From Pachyseris speciosa (Eukaryota > Cnidaria > Anthozoa > Scleractinia > Pachyseridae), in contig JAEMWC010000034.1 in the NCBI GenBank assembly GCA_016490735.1, positions 1,687,501 to 1,751,500 on the forward strand: a stretch of 64,000 nucleotides of DNA. Direction: 5' to 3'. The notes beneath the pieces were generated by a model. That model worked only from the letters and a program-made list of their open reading frames with translations, was not told the origin of the DNA and made no database searches. Below, piece by piece: positions 54,566 to 63,200 of this stretch; the stretch's first letter is position 1; the number at the start of each line of letters is the position of its first letter. The position numbers and the translations under genes are program-made.

Positions 54566-55204
54566 ATGGAAATCCCTAATTATGATATTCAGGGTTCAAA
54601 GAATTCATTCAGACAGTTGTATCCGTATATGCCAAAAGACACTTTCAGGATGCTGCTGGCTGGTAATTCTGGATCTGGAAAGACAACATTGTTCATGCAT
54701 CTGATTATGGAACCGTTGGTCTATTATGATCAGATACATCTTTATGCAAAAAATTTGGATCAAGACAAGTACAAATATCTTCGGAAAGTAATGGATGAAA
54801 TAAGCAGTCACATTGGATATCCTGCCTTGGTTTGCAGTCAAGAAGAGATATTGCCAGTTGAACAAATAAAAGACACAGATTTGCAGCGATTGGTTGTTTT
54901 TGATGATTTTGTCACTGACAAGAAACAAGATCAGATAATCAGCTATTTCATTCAGGGAAGACACAAGAACTGTTCAGTCATATATCTCACACAATCATTC
55001 TATGGCTGTCCAAAATCAATCAGACTCAATTGCAGTCACTTCTGCCTTTATGATTTCCCATCCACAAGAGAAAGAAACTTGATTGCACAAGAACTTGGAA
55101 TAGACAAGAAGAAATACATTGAAGCCACCAAGAAACCTTATTCCTTCTGTTATGTTGACAAGCCGATGAAAACAATCAAGAGGAATTTTTATGGTGCTGT
55201 TTAA
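54566..55204 (+). CDS. FtsK/HerA-type packaging ATPase
   Basis: Motor that would translocate element DNA into the capsid. 212 residues, intact. Walker A is LLAGNSGSGKTTLF (P-loop at 33-41), Walker B is RLVVFDDF (108-115), and YLTQSFYG (140-147) fits the Gln-containing sensor motif of A32-like ATPases. ERNLIAQELGI and SFCYVDKP follow in the C-terminal part. The length equals that of other Polinton ATPases. First gene of the rightward arm, with a TCTAA motif 11 nt upstream of ATG 54,566. Confidence 0.9.
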   Translation: MEIPNYDIQGSKNSFRQLYPYMPKDTFRMLLAGNSGSGKTTLFMHLIMEPLVYYDQIHLYAKNLDQDKYKYLRKVMDEISSHIGYPALVCSQEEILPVEQIKDTDLQRLVVFDDFVTDKKQDQIISYFIQGRHKNCSVIYLTQSFYGCPKSIRLNCSHFCLYDFPSTRERNLIAQELGIDKKKYIEATKKPYSFCYVDKPMKTIKRNFYGAV

Positions 55205-55214
55205 TCTAATCTAA
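55205..55214 (+). promoter_or_regulatory. Double TCTAA motif upstream of the 79-aa gene
   Basis: TCTAATCTAA; the first TCTAA ends 11 nt before ATG 55,221. It overlaps the end of the ATPase gene's stop region. Confidence 0.65.
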
Positions 55215-55220
55215 TATTAT

Positions 55221-55460
55221 ATGGCAATCAATAATTTTCAAAATCCAGAAAAACAGGAGAATCCCAGAACAGAAAGAATCGAAAAATTGATCAAACCTGA
55301 CGCTGCTGTTGAAACACCATTTGAAATCGCTGAAAAAATCAAAATGGAAGTATACAGGAGGACACAAAAAGTATTGAAAAACAATAAGAGACTACCTGTC
55401 ATCTATGAAACCATACCACCTGAATTCTTGGAAGATGAAAGCAGTGATGAAGAAGATTAA
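55221..55460 (+). CDS. Small acidic-tailed protein (79 aa)
   Basis: I do not recognise this family. It has a charged N-terminal half (NPEKQENPRTERIEKLIKPD), a helix with EIAEKIKMEVYRRTQKVL, and a tail of Glu and Asp (FLEDESSDEED). It is placed between the packaging ATPase and the first fibre gene, with a TCTAA motif before it, so it is probably a virion or assembly protein. Intact. Confidence 0.6.
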   Translation: MAINNFQNPEKQENPRTERIEKLIKPDAAVETPFEIAEKIKMEVYRRTQKVLKNNKRLPVIYETIPPEFLEDESSDEED

Positions 55461-55465
55461 TCTAA
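55461..55465 (+). promoter_or_regulatory. TCTAA motif upstream of fibre gene 1
   Basis: TCTAA ends 12 nt before ATG 55,478 and begins right after the stop codon of the preceding gene. Confidence 0.65.
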
Positions 55466-55477
55466 CAAGATGATATA

Positions 55478-58400
55478 ATGGGAGTTTTTAATTCTCCACT
55501 AGATCAAGATGAAACAAAAACTGGTGAAAGAGGCCCGGCTGGTCCAATTGGTCCCAAAGGTGAAAAAGGTGATAAAGGTGAAAGAGGTCCAAAAGGTGAT
55601 AAAGGTGATAGAGGTCCATTTGGTTTCAAAGGTAATAAAGGTGAAACAGGTGATGGATTTAGATTAACACAAGATGGTAATTATGACATTGAAAATAAAC
55701 GTTTGACAAATGTTGGTGATCCAGTAAATCATTATGATTCTGCTAACTTGGGATATGTTAATGATGCTGTTTTATCAATTGAAGGAACACGTGTTAATCC
55801 ATTTAAATTTCTTCTTGAAGATGTATCAAAAACAACTATTCTTAGAAATGCGAATAATCTACAATTAGAAGTCTATAATAAAAGCCCTTACTCAATAAAT
55901 AAAAAAGCCTTGTCTTTTGTTATTCCTACTGCTGGTCTTACAACTGTTCTTCGTTTTGATTTGTCACAATTGGAAGTTTCAAAGTACACTTTAGTTGTTG
56001 AGTTTTATACAGATGGTAATCCAAATAATGCAACAGTTGATGATGACGCGTTGTCATCAAATTTAATTGAAAGAAAGGATTCAATAAAAAGAGCATTTCC
56101 AAAAACTCATCTTGTTGATGGTTATCTCAAGAGAATATTCTTCATTGAAAAAACAAGTCATGGTTCCACATCAATGGAGTTATTGTTGATTTCACCATAT
56201 TTACAAAATAATAAAAAACATTATGTTATAGTTTATGGTGTTTATGGATTTTCTAATATCATTTTATCACATATTCACGACCCAGCTTTTGAAATAGAAG
56301 AAGGAAGAATTGTATTTAATAATGAGGTTAAAATGAGTTTTCATAGAATAGTCAATGTTGGACGCCCTATACTTCCACAAGACTGCGCAACTAGAAAATA
56401 CGTTGATGATGGTGTAAGAGGTAAAGTGAGTACAACATATCTCAATAATAACTTTGTGAAAAAAGATGGAAGCGTTGCAATGACTTCTGATTTGAATCTT
56501 GGAGGTAACAAATTGACTAATGTAGCAGCGCCAACAGCAAACAATGATACAGCCACAAAGGGGTATGTTGATACTGAAATTGCTGCTCTTGATCTTTCAC
56601 CATTTCTTAAAAAAGATGGAAGTGTTGCAATGACCGGTGATCTTGTCATGGCTGACAATAAAATAACAAATGTTGGATCTCCAAACTCTGATAAAGATTC
56701 TGCCAACAAAAAGTATGTTGATGACCTTGTTTTTTCAGCATCAGGAGCTCAACGCAACCCATTCGCTTTTCTGTTAAAAGACATATCCAAGTCTTCTGCA
56801 GTCAGTGGTGTGGAAAACCTTCAAATTGAGAATTTTGACAGATCACCATACCACATAAACAAGTCGTCATTGTCTTTTTTCATCAAACGAAGAGGCAACT
56901 TTACATCCAAAATTCGTTTTAATGTTTCATCATTGAGTAATGGACGGTACACATTTGTTACTGAGTTTTACTCACCATCAGACCCAAGAAGTGCAACAAT
57001 CAGTTTAACCCTTCCAACAATTAACATGCGTGACGCTGGACAGTCATTTCAAAAATCTTTTACTAGAACTCCACACGTTGATGGTTATATTAAAATTCTT
57101 TTCCAGATAGAAAAAACAAGTGGTGGGCAAGCGGCAATACAGGTGGAACTTTCCAGCACAGCTCCTGCGTCTAACACCAAAACACATATCATCGTTTATG
57201 GGGCCTATGGCTATCATACCAATTTGTCTTACTTTGTGCACGACCCAGCTTATGAAATTGAAAACGGCCATGTTGCGTTTGGTAGTAATATTGACATGAA
57301 ACTAAACAAAATCCTCAACCTGCAGGATAACCCCTCAAACCCCCAAGATGCTGTAAACAAAAAGTATGTTGATGCTGAAATTGCTGGTATTGATGTTTCT
57401 CAATTTCTTAAAAAAGATGGAAGTGTTATAATGACCGGCAATCAGGATTTTGGGGGGTTTATTATTAGAGGTCATGGGGTAGGAAACCAACCAGCAGATC
57501 TTGTGACTAAATCGTATATTGACACTAATCTCGCATCAAAAAGCAGTATCGGTCAAACTCTACTTCGAGATGGAACACAAGAAATGACTGCTAATTTAAA
57601 TCTGGCTGGTAACAAAGTGATCAACTGTGCAACACCAACTGCTAACACAGATGCTGCCAATAAGTTTTATGTAGATGATAAAACTAAAGATATAATTGGA
57701 TTTACATCTGATGGAAGTTATGATTTTTTAAACAAACACTTGGAGAATGTTGGCCAGATTCATACTTCAGACTATATTGACATGAATAATAATAAAATAA
57801 CAAATTTAGCGGACGTGGTGAATGAAACTGATGCAGTGAACTTCAGAGTTTTAAATCGAGCTTAACAAACCATCAGAGCAAACACTTTATTATTGAATGG
57901 AACAAATGTGATGGCAGCAGATATGAAACTTGGAGGGCATAAAATCATTAACTTGAAAGAAGGAACAAATAAAACCGATGCCGTAAATTTAGATCAATTA
58001 GAAAAAAGTCATATTTCATCTGCTTCTCATCCAAAGAATGCTTTCAAATATTTGATGAATGATATCGATGAAATCAGCACTGAATATGGCTTGACAGTTA
58101 ATGGATATGTCAATTTACCTCGTTCACCACATTTGATTTCAAAAAAGGTCATTGATGTAGACTTGAATAAAGAAGCTAATCATATTTACAGAGCTAGAAT
58201 TGGTTTTAATATGTACACAATAAATGTTGGAAAATACACTTTCATTCTTGAATGGCTATTTCCTGATTATGAAGGAATGAATCTTAGTAGTGTAACATTC
58301 AGTGCAACTGGTGGAATTACAATTCATAAAACTGTAGGGAGAAAATTTGATAACAGAAATGAAGATCATTCGAGATATTTATTATGGATTGAAAAACCTT

Positions 58401-59251
58401 CAGTAAGTTCACCACCTGAATATTTATATTGTACAATACATATTAATGCTAACCCAACTGATCCAAATAAGTACAAAGTTCATTGTGTTGCATATGGTAT
58501 TGATTTTGAAGCTGTAGACGTTCCATCAAGTGTTTACGACTTCACTGAAGCTTATAAAATCGTGAATGAAACAATACAATTACAAACTGATTTAGATTTG
58601 AATGGTTTTGATGTGAAAGAAAATGAAAATTGGTTGTTTGGTGGAGACAATGGTGAATTGACAATGCTAAATAATATTAATATGAACACTTATCTGATAA
58701 AAGAGGCTAAACTTGGTGGTGATTTAAATCTGAATGGCTATAGAATTCATAATAATAGTTTGAATCTATTTCGTTCAAGCGTTACAGGTGTAATTATAGA
58801 AACAGCTTTCGATTTGGGTGGATTTGCTCTTTACAGGCCGAAATTAGGAGGTGATCTAAATTTGAATGGGAATGGAATAATCGGTCAAATACAATATTTA
58901 AATTGCTCTGTCAAAGCCAAACAAGGACATGATAAGAATGCTTTAAAGCCTGTATTGATAAATGGCTCTGAATTTTTAGTTATTCACAACAATAACTTTC
59001 ATATTAAGAATATGTATGTATTACAAGGAACAAAACCCGGAATATTCTACTTCAAGACAAAAGCTGAAGGTGGTGGGCCTTTGCCATTACCAGCAACTGT
59101 TTATGAACACAGACAATCTTCTTTAAGTAGAAACATCACAACGGTCAACATCAACAAATCATTATCGAGAGGCTATTTAATCATTGATTATTCGCATCCT
59201 AATACAGGTGCATTTGATACAACATTCACACTTGAAGTGGTCATGAATTAA
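55478..59251 (+). pseudogene. Long fibre-like protein: collagen repeats, tail-fibre repeats, three homologous globular domains; one in-frame stop
   Basis: 1,257 codons with a single internal TAA at 57,863-57,865 (codon 796), after which the same frame stays open to 59,251. Residues 16-60 are Gly-X-Y collagen-like (GPIGPKGEKGDKGERGPKGD). About seven short repeats of the form NKITNVGxPxxxxDAANKKYVD with FLKKDGSVAMTGDL occur, the pattern of phage tail-fibre and virophage spike proteins. Three related domains of about 190 residues lie at ~103-290 (NPFKFLLEDVSK), ~425-605 (NPFAFLLKDISK) and, after the stop, ~840-1,015 (NAFKYLMNDIDE); each ends VYGVYG/VYGAYG/VAYGID. Probably a trimeric host-attachment fibre. 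The stop may be a real mutation, an error or readthrough. Confidence 0.8.
57863..57865 (+). other. In-frame TAA in fibre gene 1
   Basis: Context GCT TAA CAA. The reading frame is the same on both sides and the repeat architecture continues, so this is a point nonsense change and not a gene boundary. Confidence 0.85.
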
Positions 59252-59256
59252 TCTAA
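59252..59256 (+). promoter_or_regulatory. TCTAA motif upstream of fibre gene 2
   Basis: TCTAA ends 12 nt before ATG 59,269, immediately after the stop of fibre gene 1. Confidence 0.65.
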
Positions 59257-59268
59257 ATTAATATTATA

Positions 59269-60189
59269 ATGGGAGTTTTCAATTCTCCACAAAATCAAGA
59301 CAATAAAGGTGATAAAGGTGATGGATTTACATTAACACAAGATGGGCATTTTGATATTGGAGGAAATAAAATAACAAATGTTAATGAAGGAACATCGGAT
59401 GATGATTGTGTAACAAAAAAACAACTAGATTTGAAGTTAGATAGAGCAACTTTTGTTATTTCAAATTCACTGCCTGGTATACCTGTTCTTGATGGAATTT
59501 CAATTGCTTTGATACCATCTCTGTCTGTATTGACAACTGATGCTGATGATAGAGTTTCTAGTTGGCTGGATCCTGTTAATAATGTCACTTTTACACAAAC
59601 TTCTAATTCGAAAAAACCATTGTTACTGAGAGATTCAGTCAAGAAAAAGTTTTTCATACGTTTTGATGGCAGTGATGACTACTTGGAGAACAGTTCATTT
59701 GATGTTTCTAAAGTTGCTGGACAGAGTGGAAATACTTGTACTGTTATAATCATTGCAAACACAAAACAAACAAATTATCAATCACAATTTCAATGGGGTA
59801 AGGGTGCTATTAGATTTGGTGTTCATCTGCCTTGGATTAATGGAGCATGTTATATTGATTTCGGTTCTACATTAAATGGAAGACTTGCTGTTTCTTCTTT
59901 GGCTAATCTGACGGGAAATATTGAAGTTTTTACTGTTCGAGTTGATGGTCATAATATGGAATTTTTCAGAGGTGTTTCATCAATGACACCAGTTGGAACA
60001 GGATCAATTTCAGCAACATTGACTGGTAGTGCACAAGAAATGTTTATTGGTTGTCAAGTTCATACAGATGGTTCTGCAATTAATTTTTGTGAAATGGATC
60101 TTTATGCTTTTGCTGTTTGGCAGAAATCACTAACTAACCAAGAACTGAGAAATATGTATCGTTTCATTGAAGATTATTTTGATCTTTAA
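59269..60189 (+). CDS. Short fibre-like protein with lectin-like head (306 aa)
   Basis: Begins MGVFNSPQNQDNKGDKGDGF, sharing the first seven residues and a short Gly-X-Y run with fibre 1. One tail-fibre repeat follows (GGNKITNVNEGTSDDDCVTK). Residues ~65-306 form a beta-rich domain (SSWLDPVNN, FIRFDGSDDYLEN, CTVIIIANTKQ, FTVRVDGHNMEFFRG, AFAVWQKSLTNQELRNMYRF) typical of LamG/concanavalin-like lectin domains. The common N terminus suggests both fibres plug into the same capsid site with alternative receptor-binding heads. Intact. Confidence 0.75.
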   Translation: MGVFNSPQNQDNKGDKGDGFTLTQDGHFDIGGNKITNVNEGTSDDDCVTKKQLDLKLDRATFVISNSLPGIPVLDGISIALIPSLSVLTTDADDRVSSWLDPVNNVTFTQTSNSKKPLLLRDSVKKKFFIRFDGSDDYLENSSFDVSKVAGQSGNTCTVIIIANTKQTNYQSQFQWGKGAIRFGVHLPWINGACYIDFGSTLNGRLAVSSLANLTGNIEVFTVRVDGHNMEFFRGVSSMTPVGTGSISATLTGSAQEMFIGCQVHTDGSAINFCEMDLYAFAVWQKSLTNQELRNMYRFIEDYFDL

Positions 60190-60196
60190 ATTTTTG

Positions 60197-60201
60197 TCTA
60201 A
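60197..60201 (+). promoter_or_regulatory. TCTAA motif upstream of the 139-aa gene
   Basis: TCTAA ends 11 nt before ATG 60,213, flanked by AT-rich sequence. Confidence 0.65.
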
Positions 60202-60212
60202 ACAACTGATAT

Positions 60213-60632
60213 ATGAAAGACTTATTGAGATATGTATCTTATGTTTTCAAGATTTACAAAAAAGACTACCCCAATTTAGATGATTCTATATTAAAATCCT
60301 GTCTTGCATACAAATTTTTATACCACAAGCATTTCGAAGGATATATTACTATAGATGATATCATAAAATCTCACGCAGACATAGGCCTTATTGGTCCCGG
60401 AAGCGGTTGTTTATCAAACTTCTTAGAACATACTCTTGGTTGGATTGATGTATTACAGACTCATGCTATCCTCCATGATGCATATGGAAGATTTTACAAT
60501 GATTATTCATTGGGCCGTGGATATAGTTATGCATATCCTGATTGCCTAGCAACAAAAAATAGTAAAAGTTCTCCATTATGCGGCCAGATGTCAGGAATAC
60601 TGTATTGTATTTTTAATAGAATTATTGTATAA
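60213..60632 (+). CDS. Unknown protein with GPGSG and HxxxHDAYG motifs (139 aa)
   Basis: Intact frame with ATG at 60,213 and its own TCTAA motif. Residues 53-66 read SHADIGLIGPGSGC and residues 84-95 HAILHDAYGRFY. A Gly-rich loop followed by D-x4-H-x3-HD-x-Y is reminiscent of the calcium loop and catalytic helix of phospholipase A2, but the spacing and Cys pattern are not diagnostic. The rest has several aromatics (YSLGRGYSYAY) and ends CIFNRIIV. Function unknown; it could be a second lipid-active entry factor or a structural protein. It directly abuts the next gene. Confidence 0.6.
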   Translation: MKDLLRYVSYVFKIYKKDYPNLDDSILKSCLAYKFLYHKHFEGYITIDDIIKSHADIGLIGPGSGCLSNFLEHTLGWIDVLQTHAILHDAYGRFYNDYSLGRGYSYAYPDCLATKNSKSSPLCGQMSGILYCIFNRIIV

Positions 60633-61127
60633 ATGATATATATGAAAGAGCGAAAAAGCATATTCAACTGGAATCATATTTCAGATGAATTAACAGAAGA
60701 TCAGGTAAATGAATTAAAATCCTATTACCGAACATATCACAGAAAGTGTTGGGCTCATAAACAGGCGGTTAAACGGTTCAAAAAATGGAAATTAGCTGGT
60801 AATTCAGCGTCTATTATATTTGCAACTGGGGGTCTCGCCACAAGTGTGGCAACAGGTGGTGTTAGTTTGGTAGCCATCAGTACAGCAGCACTTTTGATAC
60901 AAGGGTGGATGAAGCATAAAAACCTAGATTTGAAAATCCAAAATTGCACATATGCTTATCAAAGCTATCAACATCTACTCAATTCAATAAAAGACAAGTT
61001 GAGAAGTGGTGATTTTGATGCTTCAATTATACAAATCTCAATGAAGAATATCGATGATTATGTGACTGATAATAGTCCAATTATTGATAAGTACCTACTG
61101 AAATATGATGAAAAATTCACTGCTTGA
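60633..61127 (+). CDS. Membrane-active protein with Gly/Ala-rich hydrophobic segment (164 aa)
   Basis: ATG at 60,633, one base after the previous stop, with a second ATG at 60,642. A charged helical N terminus (HISDELTEDQVNELKSYYRT) is followed by a basic stretch and then a long hydrophobic, Gly/Ala/Thr-rich segment at residues ~54-91 (IIFATGGLATSVATGGVSLV, AISTAALLI). A helical C terminus ends YLLKYDEKF. It could span a membrane twice or insert as a fusion or lysis peptide. No separate TCTAA motif was seen, so it may be co-expressed with the upstream gene. It overlaps the VLTF3-like gene tail to tail by 11 bp. Function not known. Confidence 0.65.
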   Translation: MIYMKERKSIFNWNHISDELTEDQVNELKSYYRTYHRKCWAHKQAVKRFKKWKLAGNSASIIFATGGLATSVATGGVSLVAISTAALLIQGWMKHKNLDLKIQNCTYAYQSYQHLLNSIKDKLRSGDFDASIIQISMKNIDDYVTDNSPIIDKYLLKYDEKFTA

Positions 61128-61680
61128 TAATACGAATAATCTTATCAAATCTCAACAATAGAATCTCAACCCAATGTCGATCATAAAATCCAAGCGTCTT
61201 TTTTGATCTAGTAACTTTTATTTCATCAAATGGAAGATCAAGCATTAAAAATATTTGCTTAAGCATAAATTTCGTACTTATCATCCTCTTACGATTCTTA
61301 TTCACCAAAGGAAGGACAGTGTCTATCTCTTCGAATATTTTCAATATTTTACCCTTATCTTTTACAGAAATTTGAAATCTATTCTTGCGACATATACCAT
61401 TTATCACATTTTCAATATGGTACTTCCGGTGATATACAGATTTTCGCTTTATTTTATACATATTATTATGAAAGTCAACGTACTCCTTACAATAGTCATA
61501 GCCGTGGACTGAACCACAATTTAGACAAACATTTTCACCATCATCATTAAACATTTTCTGTTTATCACAGCAAGGTGCTTTCACACTTTTAACAACTTTG
61601 ACCAATAGCTGATCACAAAAAGGACATGTGAACTCTCCCATATTCTTTAATTCATTGTGGATTACTGAATTACAACTCAT
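61117..61680 (-). CDS. VLTF3-like late transcription factor (187 aa)
   Basis: Intact, ATG at 61,678-61,680. The N-terminal zinc-binding region has FTCPFCDQ, then a Cys pair (APCCDK) and VCLNCGSVHGYDYC. The diagnostic part is KSVYHRKYHIENVINGIC, the Y-x-R-x-x-H block of poxvirus/NCLDV VLTF3 (A2-like) proteins. LPLVNKNRKRMISTKFMLKQ and LGFYDRHWVEI follow. VLTF3 proteins act with viral RNA polymerase on late promoters. The gene sits alone in leftward orientation next to the right TIR and lacks the TCTAA motif, as expected if it acts before late genes. How it would work without an element-encoded RNA polymerase is unclear. Confidence 0.8.
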   Translation of the reverse strand: MSCNSVIHNELKNMGEFTCPFCDQLLVKVVKSVKAPCCDKQKMFNDDGENVCLNCGSVHGYDYCKEYVDFHNNMYKIKRKSVYHRKYHIENVINGICRKNRFQISVKDKGKILKIFEEIDTVLPLVNKNRKRMISTKFMLKQIFLMLDLPFDEIKVTRSKKTLGFYDRHWVEILLLRFDKIIRIIKQ

Positions 61681-61746
61681 TCTATAATATTATGTGAGAT
61701 ATTATTTCTTTATGCAACTAACACATGACGTCACGTGAGAAATAAT

Positions 61747-62002
61747 AGCTATAGGCGATGACTCATTTCCTGTTTTTCCGAGAATGTCACGCTTGGTGAT
61801 TTTTCCGAGAAAGTCACGCATTTTTATAAACTATAGATGAAGTGTGCAGACCTTGGTTCCATCAGATTGAACAACTATAGATTCCATCAAATTAAATAAC
61901 TATATATTCCATCAAATTAAATAACTATATATTCCAGAATACGAGACCAGATTTGGGGAAAACGAAATCAATTGATTTCGTACCCCCAAACACTACACTA
62001 CT
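61747..62002 (-). repeat. Polinton right terminal inverted repeat
   Basis: Inverse of 42,081-42,346. It has the same 20-bp palindrome at 61,962-61,981, three 25-bp units where the left has four, and an extra CTATAGTTTA-like insertion near 61,828-61,840. The terminal 12 bases differ at one position (AGTAGTGTAGTG versus AGTAGTATAGTG). Confidence 0.92.
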
Positions 62003-62008
62003 TACAAT
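62003..62008. other. Polinton target-site duplication, right copy
   Basis: TACAAT, identical to 42,075-42,080. Confidence 0.9.
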
Positions 62009-62020
62009 TTGGCGGCTCGA

Positions 62021-62056
<36 letters not shown>

Positions 62057-62514
62057 CTTTATTTGCTTTTGTCAATGCATACATTTTGTTTTTACAATCT
62101 AGAAAAACACCGACCACCGACAGAAATTGGCTGAAAAAGCGCGACAGTTGGCGACAGCGACAATTCACTTTCCATTCCTCATTGTTTGTTTGTTTTTTTG
62201 ACGGTGACATTTGTTCCTAACGAAACAAGCGAGAGACAAAGTCGTAAACGAGCAAAGTGACAACACCAGACCACCCCTTGGAAGGCCTCTTCAGTGTTTC
62301 GAATTAATTGCTACATTAGTGACCATCCTCCACTATAACCACCTGAATTAATTCAACTTAACCATGTTTCCTATGAAAACCTGTTTGAGCCCAGTTCTAA
62401 ATCAAACCGTGTATTACAGCTAATTTCATCATAAACAACCAGTGCCTCTCGATGAAATTGTACTGTATTCAATAACAACATTTGCATGTTGCTTACCAAC
62501 TTCTTGGTGATGGG
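62009..62514. other. Right flank of Polinton with (AAT)n microsatellite, no gene
   Basis: An (ATA)n run lies at 62,021-62,056. It is followed by non-coding sequence with no supported feature. Confidence 0.5.
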
Positions 62515-62825
62515 ACATAATTAAATCACCGAAGTGGAGGTTAATAGTGCTGGATATTTACTGAGCCGCGAAGCAGCGAGGTAAATATCCATCACTTTCA
62601 CCGACACTGAGGTGAATAATTGTTTTAGTATATACCACACAAGCTGAATAACTGACGGACCAAAATATTACTTTATGTGTGACAATATACCGACAAGCAG
62701 TCGGAAATTTTAAAATCTCGCGCGCTGGCTGCTCGGAGGTGAATAGTACTTGCTAATCACCTCCGAGTTAACCAATTAGAGCGCGCGAAAAGCACTATTC
62801 ACTTGTGTGGTATATATTATTAGTA
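62515..62825 (-). mobile_element. Non-autonomous palindromic DNA element, uninterrupted copy
   Basis: In inverse orientation it matches both halves of the interrupted element at 2,785-3,765. Matching segments include GCGCGCTGGCTGCTCGGAGG, TCGGAAATTTTAAAATCTCG, ACCGACACTGAGGTGAATAA and CCGCGAAGCAGCGAGG. It preserves the sequence that the LINE broke in the other copy and thus shows the empty site. Confidence 0.7.
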
Positions 62826-62962
62826 TATATTGGCCTAGTGTAACCTCTTCGGCTAAGTGTCAGGCTATATTCCGCGCGATTTCGCAGGGTAATTGTTAAT
62901 TAGTTGAGTGCCAGAAGATCAGCCTGGCTGTTGGGGAAAATTGCGCTTGGAATCGTTACTTA

Positions 62963-63200
62963 GGGGCAAAGTAAAATAAACAGAATTTGGAAGGCGCCTC
63001 CTGCAAGTTTGCCCCGACAATGGTAGCTTCCCACATCATGAGATGATTTGAGTATAGGGCTATTGAAAGGAATAGAAGTTGGGGGCAAAGTATAATAAAC
63101 AGAATTTGAAAGGCGCCTCCTGCGAGTTTGCCTGGCAATGGTAGCTTCCCACATCATGATATGATTTGAGTATAGGGTCATTGAAAGGAATAGAAGTTAG
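62963..63200. repeat. Two tandem copies of a 119-bp unit
   Basis: GGGGCAAAGTAAAATAAACA at 62,963 and GGGGCAAAGTATAATAAACA at 63,082 start two units. Both contain AAGGCGCCTCCTGC, ATGGTAGCTTCCCACATCAT and AAAGGAATAGAAGTT. About 94% of bases agree by eye. Function unknown. Confidence 0.85.

Larger units (their letters stand above)
42081..62002. mobile_element. Complete Polinton/Maverick element, 19.9 kb
   Basis: A self-synthesising DNA transposon with virus-like gene content. It begins AGTAGTATAGTG and ends with the inverse CACTACACTACT. TIRs of about 260 bp and a perfect TACAAT duplication bound it. All core Polinton genes are present: protein-primed PolB, RVE integrase, major capsid, penton, packaging ATPase and adenain-type protease. 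Accessory genes encode PLA2-like, BRO-N, zinc-finger, fibre and VLTF3-like proteins. Genes run outward from 54,529/54,566: leftward in the left arm and rightward in the right arm, closed by one leftward gene. Many left-arm genes carry frameshifts, so this copy is probably not autonomous unless the breaks are sequence errors. Confidence 0.95.

Noticed and set aside
62956..63181. Two 60-73-codon frames with repeated peptide
   Set aside because: They simply translate the 119-bp tandem repeat and have no other support.
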